NCBI RefSeq assembly: GCF_014640615.1
Contig: NZ_BMHH01000027.1
Location: 1 to 42,974 of the forward strand
Length of the DNA stretch: 42,974 bases
From: Paramesorhizobium endophyticum
GTDB lineage: Bacteria > Pseudomonadota > Alphaproteobacteria > Rhizobiales > Rhizobiaceae
Direction: 5' to 3'
Part shown: in pieces, positions 31,798 through 40,720 of the stretch
How the letters are laid out: each line of letters begins with the position of its first letter
Numbering within the stretch: the stretch's first letter is position 1
The notes under the pieces: model-generated
What the model saw: the letters and a program-made list of their open reading frames with translations, nothing else
What the model was told of the DNA's origin: nothing
Database searches by the model: none
Program-made: the position numbers and the translations under genes

Positions 31798-33801
31798 CTA
31801 ATCAAGCGCTGCCTTTGCGATCACAGTACTCGGATATGGCCACACTTCTTGGGCTGTTTCGAAAAGCAACTTGCCTCGCGCCTCGATAGTATCCTCGTTC
31901 CAATTCTCGACCTTCGTGATTTCCCGGTTCATCACAAGGAGCGAATGATCTTGCAGGGCCTTGCGCTTGATTTCATATTTTCCGTTGCGGACGCTACTGT
32001 TTAGCGGCTGAGTTAGGATCGTCAGGTTGCCGAATGTATTCAGAAGGCGCTGTCTTCGGACAATTTGGCCGACCCGAGTTTCATCTTCGTCCATCGCAAA
32101 GACTGCCTGATAAGCTTCATCGCTGCTGACGAGGTTACCGTCGCCTAGGGGCCAATGCGCTTTCCACTCAGCCGGGAGGATGTGCTCCACAGAGAGATCT
32201 GTGCTTAAATGTTCAGTTTCATGGAATTTATGACGCTTTTGACGCTCTATTGCTTCCAACACCGCACGGACGCGCAGTGGCGTCAGGCGTTTGCCGTAGA
32301 CAGGCGCGGACAGCCATGCCGCCTCAAATTCGCGGTCTGTCGGGAAGCGCGCGCTTTCCGACGTTTGGGCGATAAGAAAGGCTGACAGTCTTTCGGCGCT
32401 GAAGCCCTTCGCTTCGAGGTGCCTAAGCACCGACAGAAAGAACTTGTTGTAGTTTTTTGTCGTCAGCCCGCAGATGGCGCGCCTTACGATGAATGACAGC
32501 ACCGTATCCAGGCACGTCTGGCGCTCACCGTCACCCATGCCGTCTTCAGCCCATAGCCGGAGGATCAATGGATAAACCGTTGTCACGTCCCATGGACTCA
32601 GCAACCAAGCGAAGTGACCGAGCGGATCATCTAGCTTCTTTTCCAGGAGCCTTCGGTATAGCGCACCGTAGCGCGCGAGGTCCGTGAGTTCCACATCGAC
32701 GGTTTGATAGCCGCCGCCCGGCCGGTCGGCCTGCACCTTTAAGAAGGCCTTGTATTCGCTGAATAGCTTGGAAAGCGTAACCTCTCCAGCGACCTGACCT
32801 GCAATGAAGTTCGCAAGGAAGAATTCGATCCTGGCTTTTTTGTACCGCCCTTGCTTTTCCATCTCGCTCCAGAAGGGAGCTTCAAAATCCTTCCAGTGCT
32901 TTTCAAAGAGCTTCTCAGCCTTTTCTTGCCGGGCATCAGCACGGTGAAAGATGTTGTTGCGTACTAGGTCCGCCGCTAGCAAAGGTTCACCGCGTTCATT
33001 CAGCGTTTCGAAGATAACCTGAGCATCGTCACCCTCTTCGAGTATGATCTCGACAACCTTGAATTCTTCAATCAGCGACTCCCACAGCGCGTCCAGCCGC
33101 AGCTCCATCGCCGCACGATCTTGATCAACGGTTTCCTGTGCCACCTCATCTTCCTCGTCCGGCGCGCCGTCAATCGTTTCGGCAAAATCGTCTTCCAGAT
33201 CGTCGCTCTCAACCGCATGACGAATATGCTCAAAGAAGAATCCATAGGCGCCCAGAAGATTTGGCACGGTGCTATAGTCGTAAATCTTGTCCTTGCCCTT
33301 GTAGAAGTGAGCGCTGTATTTCTTTCGAAGCTCCAGGCGGCCCAGCGTGACAATATCCTGAAACAGGACTCTATCGTATTTCGTTGGCCAGACCTTGAAT
33401 TTTTCCACCTCGGCATCTTCCATGAGATGTTGCTTTTCGTTGAACAAGTAGCCCTCTACCAGCCCAACCGTGTCGTCGAATCCTGCCTGCTTGGCGTAGT
33501 CGCGTGCTGCCGCGAGATACAGTTGGAAGGTAGTCAGGCGCTGCTGCCCATCCACTACCTGGAACGAGGTAACTTGGCGGGAGGATACGCTGCCGCGCGC
33601 TTCTAGAACAACAGCCCCCATGAAGTGGGAAAACCTCCGTTCCCGCCCGTTGAGACGTTCGATGGCTTTGGTGCGCACATCGTTCCAGAAGGGGAGCCAT
33701 TGCTTGTCGCGGGTCCATACATAGTGCCGCTGATAGATCGGAACGCAGAACCGCTGGCGGTTTTCAAGTAGCTGCCGAATGGTAACTGGTCCTGCTTTCA
33801 T
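31798..33801 (-). CDS. GmrSD-like DUF262/DUF1524 restriction nuclease
   Basis: 667 residues. The N-terminal DUF262 (ParB/GmrS-like) has VPIYQRHYVW near residue 19, VVDGQQRLTTFQLY near 82 and VIFETLNERGEPLLAADLVRNN. The C-terminal DUF1524 (GmrD-like HNH) has SVEHILPAEW near 537 with the catalytic His, then NTFGNLTILTQPLNSSVRN and YEIKR. Single-chain fusions of this type are type IV restriction enzymes against modified phage DNA, with NTP hydrolysis by the first domain. A GGGGAGG ribosome site precedes the start. It is a single gene between two other defence operons, divergent from the Argonaute operon. Confidence 0.92.
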   Translation of the reverse strand: MKAGPVTIRQLLENRQRFCVPIYQRHYVWTRDKQWLPFWNDVRTKAIERLNGRERRFSHFMGAVVLEARGSVSSRQVTSFQVVDGQQRLTTFQLYLAAARDYAKQAGFDDTVGLVEGYLFNEKQHLMEDAEVEKFKVWPTKYDRVLFQDIVTLGRLELRKKYSAHFYKGKDKIYDYSTVPNLLGAYGFFFEHIRHAVESDDLEDDFAETIDGAPDEEDEVAQETVDQDRAAMELRLDALWESLIEEFKVVEIILEEGDDAQVIFETLNERGEPLLAADLVRNNIFHRADARQEKAEKLFEKHWKDFEAPFWSEMEKQGRYKKARIEFFLANFIAGQVAGEVTLSKLFSEYKAFLKVQADRPGGGYQTVDVELTDLARYGALYRRLLEKKLDDPLGHFAWLLSPWDVTTVYPLILRLWAEDGMGDGERQTCLDTVLSFIVRRAICGLTTKNYNKFFLSVLRHLEAKGFSAERLSAFLIAQTSESARFPTDREFEAAWLSAPVYGKRLTPLRVRAVLEAIERQKRHKFHETEHLSTDLSVEHILPAEWKAHWPLGDGNLVSSDEAYQAVFAMDEDETRVGQIVRRQRLLNTFGNLTILTQPLNSSVRNGKYEIKRKALQDHSLLVMNREITKVENWNEDTIEARGKLLFETAQEVWPYPSTVIAKAALD

Positions 33802-34042
33802 GGTTCCTCCCCTTAATCATTTGACAAGCTTAGGTTCTGATCAGATTTAATCAATCAAAACCATTGCTTGCCCTGATCTTATCCACGCAATCAGACTGTG
33901 GCGTGCCTGCCGAACTGGGCTGGCCGGCGTGGTAGCAGCTGCCGCATTGTGGTGGCGTGTTGTTTTAGTGAAAGTGAGGATAACTCCAGCTTGGCGCATT
34001 AAATGTTCTTGAGTTGTTCTCGCGATTAGTTACGTTGGTTGT
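33802..34042. promoter_or_regulatory. Divergent control region between GmrSD-like and Argonaute operons
   Basis: 241 bp with no gene. The left half is AT-rich with ttgacaa near 33831 and tgatcagatttaatcaatcaaa, and the right half has ttgagt before the SIR2-APAZ start. Both operons must be transcribed from here. No ribosome site of strength precedes 34043, which suggests low expression of the Argonaute partner. Confidence 0.4.
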
Positions 34043-36598
34043 ATGAGCCACAAAACTAGCGTTTCGATTCTTGCCTCGCTGTTGAGGCCCGACAACGACG
34101 CTCGCCCCACATTTTTGTTGGGGGCGGGGGCCTCATTTTCCTCCGGTGTTCCTCTCGCGGCGGAAAGCGTCCGTCGCCTTGCCAAGCACGTCTATGCCGA
34201 GCGTGAGCTTGGAGGCAGGTCTCTTCCCGAGCGCATTAAACCCTCGGAATGGACCAGTTGGCTGCATCAGCAGGAGTGGTTTATTCACGGAGATGATCAT
34301 CTCGCCGAGAATTTTCCGCTCGTTGTCGAGAATTTGCTCAAGCCGGAAGCCTATAGACGGCGGTTGTTGTTGGAGCTCGTCAGCCTAAAGGGCGAACTCG
34401 GTTCAGGTTACCGCGCCCTAGCTGATCTCGTGCTGCGCGGGCTTGCCGGAACGGTGATGACCACCAATTTCGATTTGTGCCTGCCGATGGCGCTCGGGGA
34501 GAAGCACCCTCATATAAGGCATGTTGCGGAAATCAATCGAAGGCCAGACGACTTCAACGAATTTAACCCCTTCGCGAGGGCTCAGATTGTCTGGCTTCAC
34601 GGCAAGGCAGAACAGTATACCGACCGAAACCTTGTTCATGAGACGCAAACTCTGGATAGCGCTCTCCTGGAAAAGCTGCATCCGCTCCTTGAGTTCTCAC
34701 CCTTGATCGTCATGGGCTATCGAGGTTACGAGCCGTCGATCATGTCGTCGCTCCTCGGAGCCGAAGATCAGAAATTCCGGCACGGTATATTCTGGTGTGT
34801 GAGAGCTGGTGAGCAGCTTCACCCCAATGTTCAGGCGTTGTCGGACCGCTTGGGAAGTAATTTTCAAAAACTGGGGATCAAAGGCTTTGATGAAATTCTG
34901 TCCGACTTGAATGTGGAGCTTGCCGGTGTCCAGCGGTTCGTCGCCCTTCCTGTGGCCGAAGCCGGAGACAGCTTTGATGACCGGATATGTGACGGGGCTG
35001 TCTGGGCTGATGTCGATGCGGACCTGGCGCTGGTAACCCTCCGGCAATATTGCGAGAAACTTGAGCGTGGTAGTCTCACATCGGATCAGCTCAAGCCACT
35101 GATGCGCGAGATCGGCCTATTGGCCCAGAAAAAGGATGCTTCCGAACAGCCGACGAATGCCTGCATCCTGCTGTTTGGTCGAAATCCTGAACGCTTTTTT
35201 CCGCACTCTGTGATTTCCGCGACTATTTCCGGAAAGAGGCGCATCGTTTTCGAAGGCAATCTCGTCTCTCAATATCGTGCATTGCTTGAGTGGCTGGAAA
35301 GCAAAGATGTCAATCCCATTATCAAGGTTAAAGGCAAGCAAAAGCATTATACGCGCGCCGCATACCCTGAACGCGCTCTGATCGAAATGCTGGTCAACAT
35401 GATTGTTCACCGGGATTATGAGATGGTTGCGCCGAGTCAAATCGACGTGGACGGAAATTCTGCTGTGTGCTTTTCCAACCCTGGTGGAATGTCTGCGCAG
35501 TCGAAAAATCGACTTGAGACAAATGATGAAGGTGCGTTCTCTCCCGTGCCGGAGTTCAGCGATCTCCGAAACAGAACCCTATGCGATGTATTCTTTGGCA
35601 TAAGCGCCATGGAACGCGCGGGTACCGGGTTATCCGACACCCTCGATCTTTGTTTCGAAGCTGGCGGCTCTGCGACATTCGCTTTCCCGCCGGGAGAGGA
35701 TGGATTCCTTGCCAAGCTTTTCAGGCCGGGCGCTTCTGCGGGATCAGCCTCCGTGTCGATCGATACCCGCCCGGTGGGTACTTATACGATAAACTCGCTG
35801 ATGTTCTCCGCTTTGCCTGAGACGATTACGCGCCTAAAGATCAGAGAGGGCGTCGATCTGGGGCGGGACGTTCCGCTGCATGAAGCCGGTACATTCGTCT
35901 ATGAGCGCCGCAGCGGCGATTTGTGGACGTTCTTGCCTGCCCCTATCGCCAACCTTTTATTCGCGAATGTCCTTTTGAAAGAGACGACAGTCATTTCGCT
36001 GACAGAGGCGGATTCAGACATTGTGCTGCACCGGAAAATTGCTTGGCTGATACGCAAGCATTTTGAGCAGCATATTCGGTCCTTCGAGAAGGACGGTCTT
36101 GTCGTTGAAAAGACGAAGAAGGGCCATCCGGCGAAGCGGGCCTATTTCCAGAGTAGGAATAAAGACAACAGAACCATTGTTTACGACACTCCTCGGCGGA
36201 GGGGTATCAGACGCGATGTTGTCAAAAAGCGCGGGGATGACGGAAAGCCGTGGTTTGAATGCGAAGGTTTCGGCTACGAGATCGTGTGCCTAGGCAATGG
36301 CTGGGGCGTGCGGATTAAACCGTTTTATATGTTCACGAAGCAGGACGGCATCACGCCGTTGCCAGGATATATGCGGACAAGCCGTGCTACGCGTCGAATT
36401 CGCTTCGATAGAAATACTAATGTCGAGAGTGATCTCGTCTTCTGGGGGCGGTTTCTATCGCAAGGGGGGCAAACGATAAATATTGGTGATCAAAACGTGC
36501 CTGATCTGGTTCTCGAAGGCAGTTTTTACACCCAGGATATAACAGAAGAAGGGCTCGTGGATCATGACGATTCAAATGAAAATCGACGTACTGCATGA
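34043..36598 (+). CDS. SIR2-GHKL-APAZ protein, partner of short Argonaute
   Basis: 851 residues with three parts. SIR2 (about 1-290) has TFLLGAGASFSSGVPLA near 25, MTTNFDLCL near 140 and VWLHGK near 183, with the NAD-site Asn and catalytic His present, and VMGYRGYEPSIM. The middle (about 330-560) has ACILLFGRNPERFFP, then EMLVNMIVHRDYE near 443 and CFSNPGGM. After that come RNRTL and ERAGTGLSDTLDLCF near 523. This is the GHKL/HATPase_c_4-type domain of RecG-like and Schlafen-associated proteins. The C-terminal APAZ region (about 580-851) has EIVCLGNGWGVRIKPFYMFT and SDLVFWGRFL. In SPARSA, SIR2-APAZ destroys NAD when Argonaute senses invading nucleic acid. The middle domain is an unusual addition. 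It overlaps the Argonaute gene by 35 bp. Confidence 0.88.
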   Translation: MSHKTSVSILASLLRPDNDARPTFLLGAGASFSSGVPLAAESVRRLAKHVYAERELGGRSLPERIKPSEWTSWLHQQEWFIHGDDHLAENFPLVVENLLKPEAYRRRLLLELVSLKGELGSGYRALADLVLRGLAGTVMTTNFDLCLPMALGEKHPHIRHVAEINRRPDDFNEFNPFARAQIVWLHGKAEQYTDRNLVHETQTLDSALLEKLHPLLEFSPLIVMGYRGYEPSIMSSLLGAEDQKFRHGIFWCVRAGEQLHPNVQALSDRLGSNFQKLGIKGFDEILSDLNVELAGVQRFVALPVAEAGDSFDDRICDGAVWADVDADLALVTLRQYCEKLERGSLTSDQLKPLMREIGLLAQKKDASEQPTNACILLFGRNPERFFPHSVISATISGKRRIVFEGNLVSQYRALLEWLESKDVNPIIKVKGKQKHYTRAAYPERALIEMLVNMIVHRDYEMVAPSQIDVDGNSAVCFSNPGGMSAQSKNRLETNDEGAFSPVPEFSDLRNRTLCDVFFGISAMERAGTGLSDTLDLCFEAGGSATFAFPPGEDGFLAKLFRPGASAGSASVSIDTRPVGTYTINSLMFSALPETITRLKIREGVDLGRDVPLHEAGTFVYERRSGDLWTFLPAPIANLLFANVLLKETTVISLTEADSDIVLHRKIAWLIRKHFEQHIRSFEKDGLVVEKTKKGHPAKRAYFQSRNKDNRTIVYDTPRRRGIRRDVVKKRGDDGKPWFECEGFGYEIVCLGNGWGVRIKPFYMFTKQDGITPLPGYMRTSRATRRIRFDRNTNVESDLVFWGRFLSQGGQTINIGDQNVPDLVLEGSFYTQDITEEGLVDHDDSNENRRTA

Positions 36599-38066
36599 GC
36601 CCCGGATCGAGTTTTCAAATGCGAAAACCGACATCGATCCACGCCGGGGATTGCCAAAGAATGGGCCATCCGACAACACCGGTCTTCGGCAGATAAAGCT
36701 GGGCTTTGTTGGCCTATCGGAGGATATTGACGCTGCCGTTGCATGGCTGTCGCGATTTGAGACTTTCATTCCGGCAAAGGAGAACAACTCCGCGCGTTTC
36801 CGGAATTGGCCAGGGCTCGAAAAGGCTCTGAACGCGAAGTTCATCATGGAGAAGCGGCACAGACGGATCGTTTCTTCCTCGAAATATGGTCAGCTTTTCC
36901 GTGAGGCACAAAAGGGCCAGAAATTCGGTGAACTGGTCGAGCTCTTCGAATACGAGATTAGTAGTCTGTACGGGGACGAGGCTCCTGATTGCATAATCCT
37001 GTGCATCAAGCCTGAACTTGGTGATTTGAGAGTAATGAACCCCGGCCTGTCACCAGAAGAACGCCGGGCGCTGGAGTTCTTGCGCGCGGAGGAAGAAAGC
37101 AATCAGCTTGCGTTGTTTCAGCCCTCGCCTGACGAGCTTGAAGCTGCAAGCGCTCTCTATACAATGGCTGACGATTTGCTATTCCGAACGTTCTACCGTG
37201 CCCTTAAAGCTAAGATCATGGCTGATAGTCAGGCTGTCCCGATCCAGGTCGTTAGACGGGACACAATCGAACGGCCAGACGATAAGGGGCAAAGTCAGGC
37301 TACTCGTGTCTGGAACGCCGCCGTTTCCATCTATTATAAATCCAAGGGCATCCCGTGGAGGCCTGCCGACCTGCCGAAGAATGTCTGCTTTGTCGGGATT
37401 TCCTTTCACCACATGAAAAAGCGTGGCGGGCATCTGGTCTATGCCAGTGTGGCGCAGGCTTATTCGACAGATATCGAACCTTACGCGATCAAAGGTGCGA
37501 GCATCGATCATGACCAGAAGCGTGATCGCCAACCTTACCTGAACGAAGCGCAAGCGCGTCAACTGCTTGAGCAAATACTCGAAGAGTATGAGCGGCGAGC
37601 CGGCGTGACGCCCGACCGCGTGGTGATTCATAAGACCACAAACTATCAGCCAGAAGAAGAACGCGGCTTTCGGACGGCCGCTAAAGATCGGGTCGCCAAC
37701 TGTGATCTGATCTGGCTGCGCAATACCTCGTTTCGGGTCGTCCGTAAAGGAACCGAAGAACCCTGGCGCGGCACATTGTGTTCGCTGGATGGTCATTCCT
37801 ATCTGTTCACGAGCGGCTACATCCCGTGGTGGAACGAGTTCCCAGGAATGCACATTCCTGCACCTCTGGAAATCGGCTCTTGCGGTGAAACCGACATTCG
37901 GGCACGCGCGGAGGAAATCCTGGCATTGACCAAAATGAACTGGAATTCCAGCGATGGGATTACCCGTTTCCCGATCACGCTGCTCTTTGCACGGCGTGTA
38001 GGGGAACTGATGTGCGAGTTGTCGGATAACGCGACACCCAATCCATCTTATCGCTTCTATATATAA
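36564..38066 (+). CDS. Short prokaryotic Argonaute (MID-PIWI)
   Basis: 500 residues, the size of short Argonautes lacking N and PAZ domains. The MID part includes ADSQAVPIQVVRRDTIER, and WNAAVSIYYKSKGIPWRP precedes PIWI. The PIWI part has NVCFVGISFHHMK, VYASVAQAYSTD, RVVIHKTTNY, YLFTSGYIPWWNEFPG and the C-terminal MNWNSSDGITRFPITLLFARRVGELM. The first catalytic Asp position reads FVGIS, so slicing is not expected, as in other short Argonautes. It should use a guide to recognise invader nucleic acid and activate the SIR2 partner. An alternative start at 36576 (MKIDVLHEP) reduces the overlap to 23 bp. Confidence 0.92.
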   Translation: MTIQMKIDVLHEPRIEFSNAKTDIDPRRGLPKNGPSDNTGLRQIKLGFVGLSEDIDAAVAWLSRFETFIPAKENNSARFRNWPGLEKALNAKFIMEKRHRRIVSSSKYGQLFREAQKGQKFGELVELFEYEISSLYGDEAPDCIILCIKPELGDLRVMNPGLSPEERRALEFLRAEEESNQLALFQPSPDELEAASALYTMADDLLFRTFYRALKAKIMADSQAVPIQVVRRDTIERPDDKGQSQATRVWNAAVSIYYKSKGIPWRPADLPKNVCFVGISFHHMKKRGGHLVYASVAQAYSTDIEPYAIKGASIDHDQKRDRQPYLNEAQARQLLEQILEEYERRAGVTPDRVVIHKTTNYQPEEERGFRTAAKDRVANCDLIWLRNTSFRVVRKGTEEPWRGTLCSLDGHSYLFTSGYIPWWNEFPGMHIPAPLEIGSCGETDIRARAEEILALTKMNWNSSDGITRFPITLLFARRVGELMCELSDNATPNPSYRFYI

Positions 38067-38445
38067 AACTGGTTTTCTGACTCTGTGGATTAGGTGTTTT
38101 ACCAAATGCCGCATACTGTGACAGACAGGACCGGGCTGTTGTGAACCGAGCCAGTGGTCTCGGCCATTCGGCTTCCATCCCTTGCGCTTGACTGGCCGCA
38201 TTTCGCGGCCCTTTTGCTGAGCAGGGTTCTTTTACGCGCTCTGCGATATTACCGCTTTCTGTTTGGAGGCTTGCAGCCCCGTCCTCCGTCAAGACCAAGC
38301 CCTTTGGGCAAAAGCATCCGGGCCGTGGCTCGGCGTTCGCCTGCACCCGCACCACCCCGGACGTTTTTGGTCTGGACGGTTTCCCCCTCTCTTCGCCAGA
38401 GGGGCAGATCGGTTGCATGAGCAACCCGATCAAAGGAAAACGGAA
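38067..38445 (+). promoter_or_regulatory. Structured leader of the interrupted ardC gene
   Basis: About 380 bp without a gene, rich in stems: ggccgc-atttc-gcggcc near 38191-38207 and cctct-cttcgcc-agagg near 38391-38405 are examples. A similarly stem-rich leader precedes ardA. Such leaders in front of antirestriction genes fit promoters used early after entry of single-stranded element DNA (inference). Confidence 0.4.
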
Positions 38446-38604
38446 ATGAAAACAGATGTCTACAAACAAGTAACTGACAAGATTATTGCCGATCTGGAAA
38501 GAGGCGAGCTGACCTGGCTGAAGCCTTGGAGTGCTGGCAATATGGATGGACGGATAACCCTACGATTCCGCAGCGAACTTTCAGTATACTTTGTCTGGCC
38601 TTAA
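38446..38604 (+). pseudogene. ardC: ardC 5' fragment, interrupted by recombinase module
   Basis: The first about 38 residues (MKTDVYKQVTDKIIADLERG, then LTWLKPWSAGNMDGRIT) match the N-terminus of ArdC-type antirestriction proteins. Homology ends abruptly near 38560, and the frame stops 14 codons later. The rest of ardC, including the metalloprotease-like domain, is not in the window. The break lies about 55 bp from the 3' end of the serine recombinase gene, as expected for an attachment site next to an integrase. The start has a ggaaaacgg ribosome site. Confidence 0.8.
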
Positions 38605-38615
38605 TTTTAATGTTG

Positions 38616-40283
38616 CTAGATTGCTACTTCAAGCGAATGTCGGTATCGGTGGTTGCGAGCCCCCGCAACCATCTTTACTTGCGACCCCGTAGCGCCCGCT
38701 GCGGGGTTTTTGCTTTTAACCGAAAGCGCGAGAATCCCGGCAAGATCGCCCCGAACATCGATCTCGATCCTGCCCTCCACCGGCGTCAGCACAATGTCAT
38801 CCACCAGCGAGCGGATCGCATCCGCCGCCTCCATACGCTTCTCTTCGGAATTATGCTGAAGTGTCTCGTAGAGCTGCTGGACGCGCTTGCGATATTGCAG
38901 CGCCATGTTCGGATGCAGCAAGGGAGGCGGCTCGTCAGCCGTCTCAAGGAAGGTCTTCAACTCCGCCTTGCGCAGCTTGAGCTGATCGCCGCGCTCCTTC
39001 ACGGCCTCGATTGAAATGGCCTCCTTCAGATAGAGGTCCATCAGCCGTCCTTCCTCACGACCGATCTTCTCTATCTCCGCCTGCGCGGCGTCGATATTGG
39101 CGCGGGCTTCCATTCGTAGCCGGTTCATCGCGCGCGTATAGGCGCCACAAAACTCTGCGAAGATCTCCGGATCGAGCATCCGATTGCGCAACGCATTGAG
39201 CACACGCGTCTCCAACTCCTCACGGCGGATATTGACCCGGTTGTCGCAGGTGCCCTTGTTGCGCGCCGTCGAACAGCCGATCAGCGCCGCCGAGATTGCC
39301 GAATAGCCACCTCCGCAGCAGGCGCATTTGGTCAGGCCGGAGAACAGGTATTTAGGACGACGGCGGTAATTGATGGCCGCAACATCGGCATGGCCATTCT
39401 TATCGCGTTCGATCTTGTTCTCTGCCTGTCGCTTCTTCACGGCTTGCCAAAGTTCTTCATCAATAATGCGGAGTTCCGGTGCTTCCTGGATCACCCATTC
39501 CGATTCCGGATTCGGCCGCGCCTGCCGCTTACCGGTGTCCGGGTCCTTTATGAAGCGCTGACGGTTCCAGACGATCTTTCCGACATACACCTCATTGTTG
39601 AGGATGCCGTTCCCACGCTTCGGATTGCCGTTGATCGTGCTGAAGCCCCAATCACCGCCGGTAGGGGCGGGGACGCCTTCCTTGTTCAAAGCCGCGGCGA
39701 TGGTCTTGGCTGATTTGCCGGCGGCATAGTCGCGAAAGATGCGGCGGACGATTTCGGCCTCTCGCTCCTTGATGTTCCGGTCGCCGCGGATCGGTTCGCC
39801 GTTGGCGTCGAACTTTTTGACAATATCGTAGCCATAGGAATTACCGCCGCCGGATTTGCCCGCCTCGACGCGGCCACGCTGGCCGCGTCGCGTCTTGTCG
39901 GCGAGATCTTGGAGGAACAGTGCATTCATCGTCCCCTTGAGGCCGACATGGAGATGCGTGACCTCCCCCTCGGACAAGGTGACAATCTTAACGTCCGAAT
40001 AGGACATGCGTTTGAACAGCCCGGCGATGTCCTCCTGGTCGCGCGAGAGGCGGTCCATTGCTTCCGCAAGGATCAGATCAAAGCGACCCCGACCAGCATC
40101 CGAGATCAGGGCTTGAATGCCCGGTCGCAGCAGGGAAGCGCCCGAGATCGCATGATCGGTATATTCCTCGACAATCTGCCAGCCTTGTTTCTCGGCATGA
40201 AGCCGGCACATGCGAAGCTGATCGGCGATCGAGGCGTCGCGCTGATTGTCGGAGGAGTAGCGGGCGTAGATCGCAACCTTCAT
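38616..40283 (-). CDS. Large serine recombinase (complete)
   Basis: 555 residues. The resolvase domain is MKVAIYARYSSDNQRDASI with the catalytic serine, and has LAEAMDRLSRDQED and HVGLKGTMNALFLQDLA. The recombinase domain is about residues 160-290, the zinc ribbon is KCACCGGGYS ... CSTARNKGTCDN, and a coiled coil (NIDAAQAEIEKIGREEGRL) is followed by a conserved C-terminus (LVDDIVLTPVEGRIEIDVRGDLAGILAL). The start at 40283 matches the homologue at 1372 and follows an AAGGAG 12 bp upstream; longer upstream frames were rejected. Its 3' end adjoins the ardC break, so it probably integrated its module there. Confidence 0.94.
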   Translation of the reverse strand: MKVAIYARYSSDNQRDASIADQLRMCRLHAEKQGWQIVEEYTDHAISGASLLRPGIQALISDAGRGRFDLILAEAMDRLSRDQEDIAGLFKRMSYSDVKIVTLSEGEVTHLHVGLKGTMNALFLQDLADKTRRGQRGRVEAGKSGGGNSYGYDIVKKFDANGEPIRGDRNIKEREAEIVRRIFRDYAAGKSAKTIAAALNKEGVPAPTGGDWGFSTINGNPKRGNGILNNEVYVGKIVWNRQRFIKDPDTGKRQARPNPESEWVIQEAPELRIIDEELWQAVKKRQAENKIERDKNGHADVAAINYRRRPKYLFSGLTKCACCGGGYSAISAALIGCSTARNKGTCDNRVNIRREELETRVLNALRNRMLDPEIFAEFCGAYTRAMNRLRMEARANIDAAQAEIEKIGREEGRLMDLYLKEAISIEAVKERGDQLKLRKAELKTFLETADEPPPLLHPNMALQYRKRVQQLYETLQHNSEEKRMEAADAIRSLVDDIVLTPVEGRIEIDVRGDLAGILALSVKSKNPAAGATGSQVKMVAGARNHRYRHSLEVAI

Positions 40284-40296
40284 CGGGCATGACTCC

Positions 40297-40524
40297 TTAC
40301 CGGGAGCGGCCTGGCCCCCGCTTGGTTCTTTGTGCAGCAAAGTTCTCCCGCGCCAGTTGCTCGCCGAGCAGCCGGGCAAGCCGCACGAGGCGCGGGTCCG
40401 GGTTGCCGCGCGGCGTGAAGGTCAGTTCCGGCTCGTCGGGCAGCATCGCTGCGAGCAGCTCTTCGCGCTCGCTTCGCGTAATCACTCTCTTGGTTTTGCG
40501 TGCTTCCGGGGTCATGCCCGGCAT
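40297..40524 (-). CDS. Small recombinase-associated protein
   Basis: 75 residues, or 72 from the second Met. LVRLARLLGEQLARENFAAQ is shared with the 65-residue protein at 2202-2399. A basic tail (QRTKRGPGRSR) and a basic start (RKTKRVITRSEREELLAAML) suggest nucleic-acid contact. It lies 13 bp before the recombinase and is probably co-transcribed with it. I infer an accessory or directionality factor. No characterised family was recognised. Confidence 0.65.
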   Translation of the reverse strand: MPGMTPEARKTKRVITRSEREELLAAMLPDEPELTFTPRGNPDPRLVRLARLLGEQLARENFAAQRTKRGPGRSR

Positions 40525-40720
40525 AATTGACGCGACACGTCATGTAAGCAACGGAATTCAAAGGAGAATATCCGGCGGCGTTTAACACGCCATCGGTCGC
40601 TACCGCTCGCTCTGGCGAGGTATAGCGTATCACAGCATACAGAAAATACCTGTGGTCCGTGGGATCGCGCCTCGGCCTCACCGGAATTTTGGATGTGCTT
40701 ATCATCAGATCTGTCCTCGC

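Noticed and set aside
37179-38201. 340-residue minus-strand frame opposite the Argonaute gene
   Set aside because: It mirrors the plus-strand Argonaute codons, has no recognisable domain, and overlaps a gene with clear MID-PIWI motifs.
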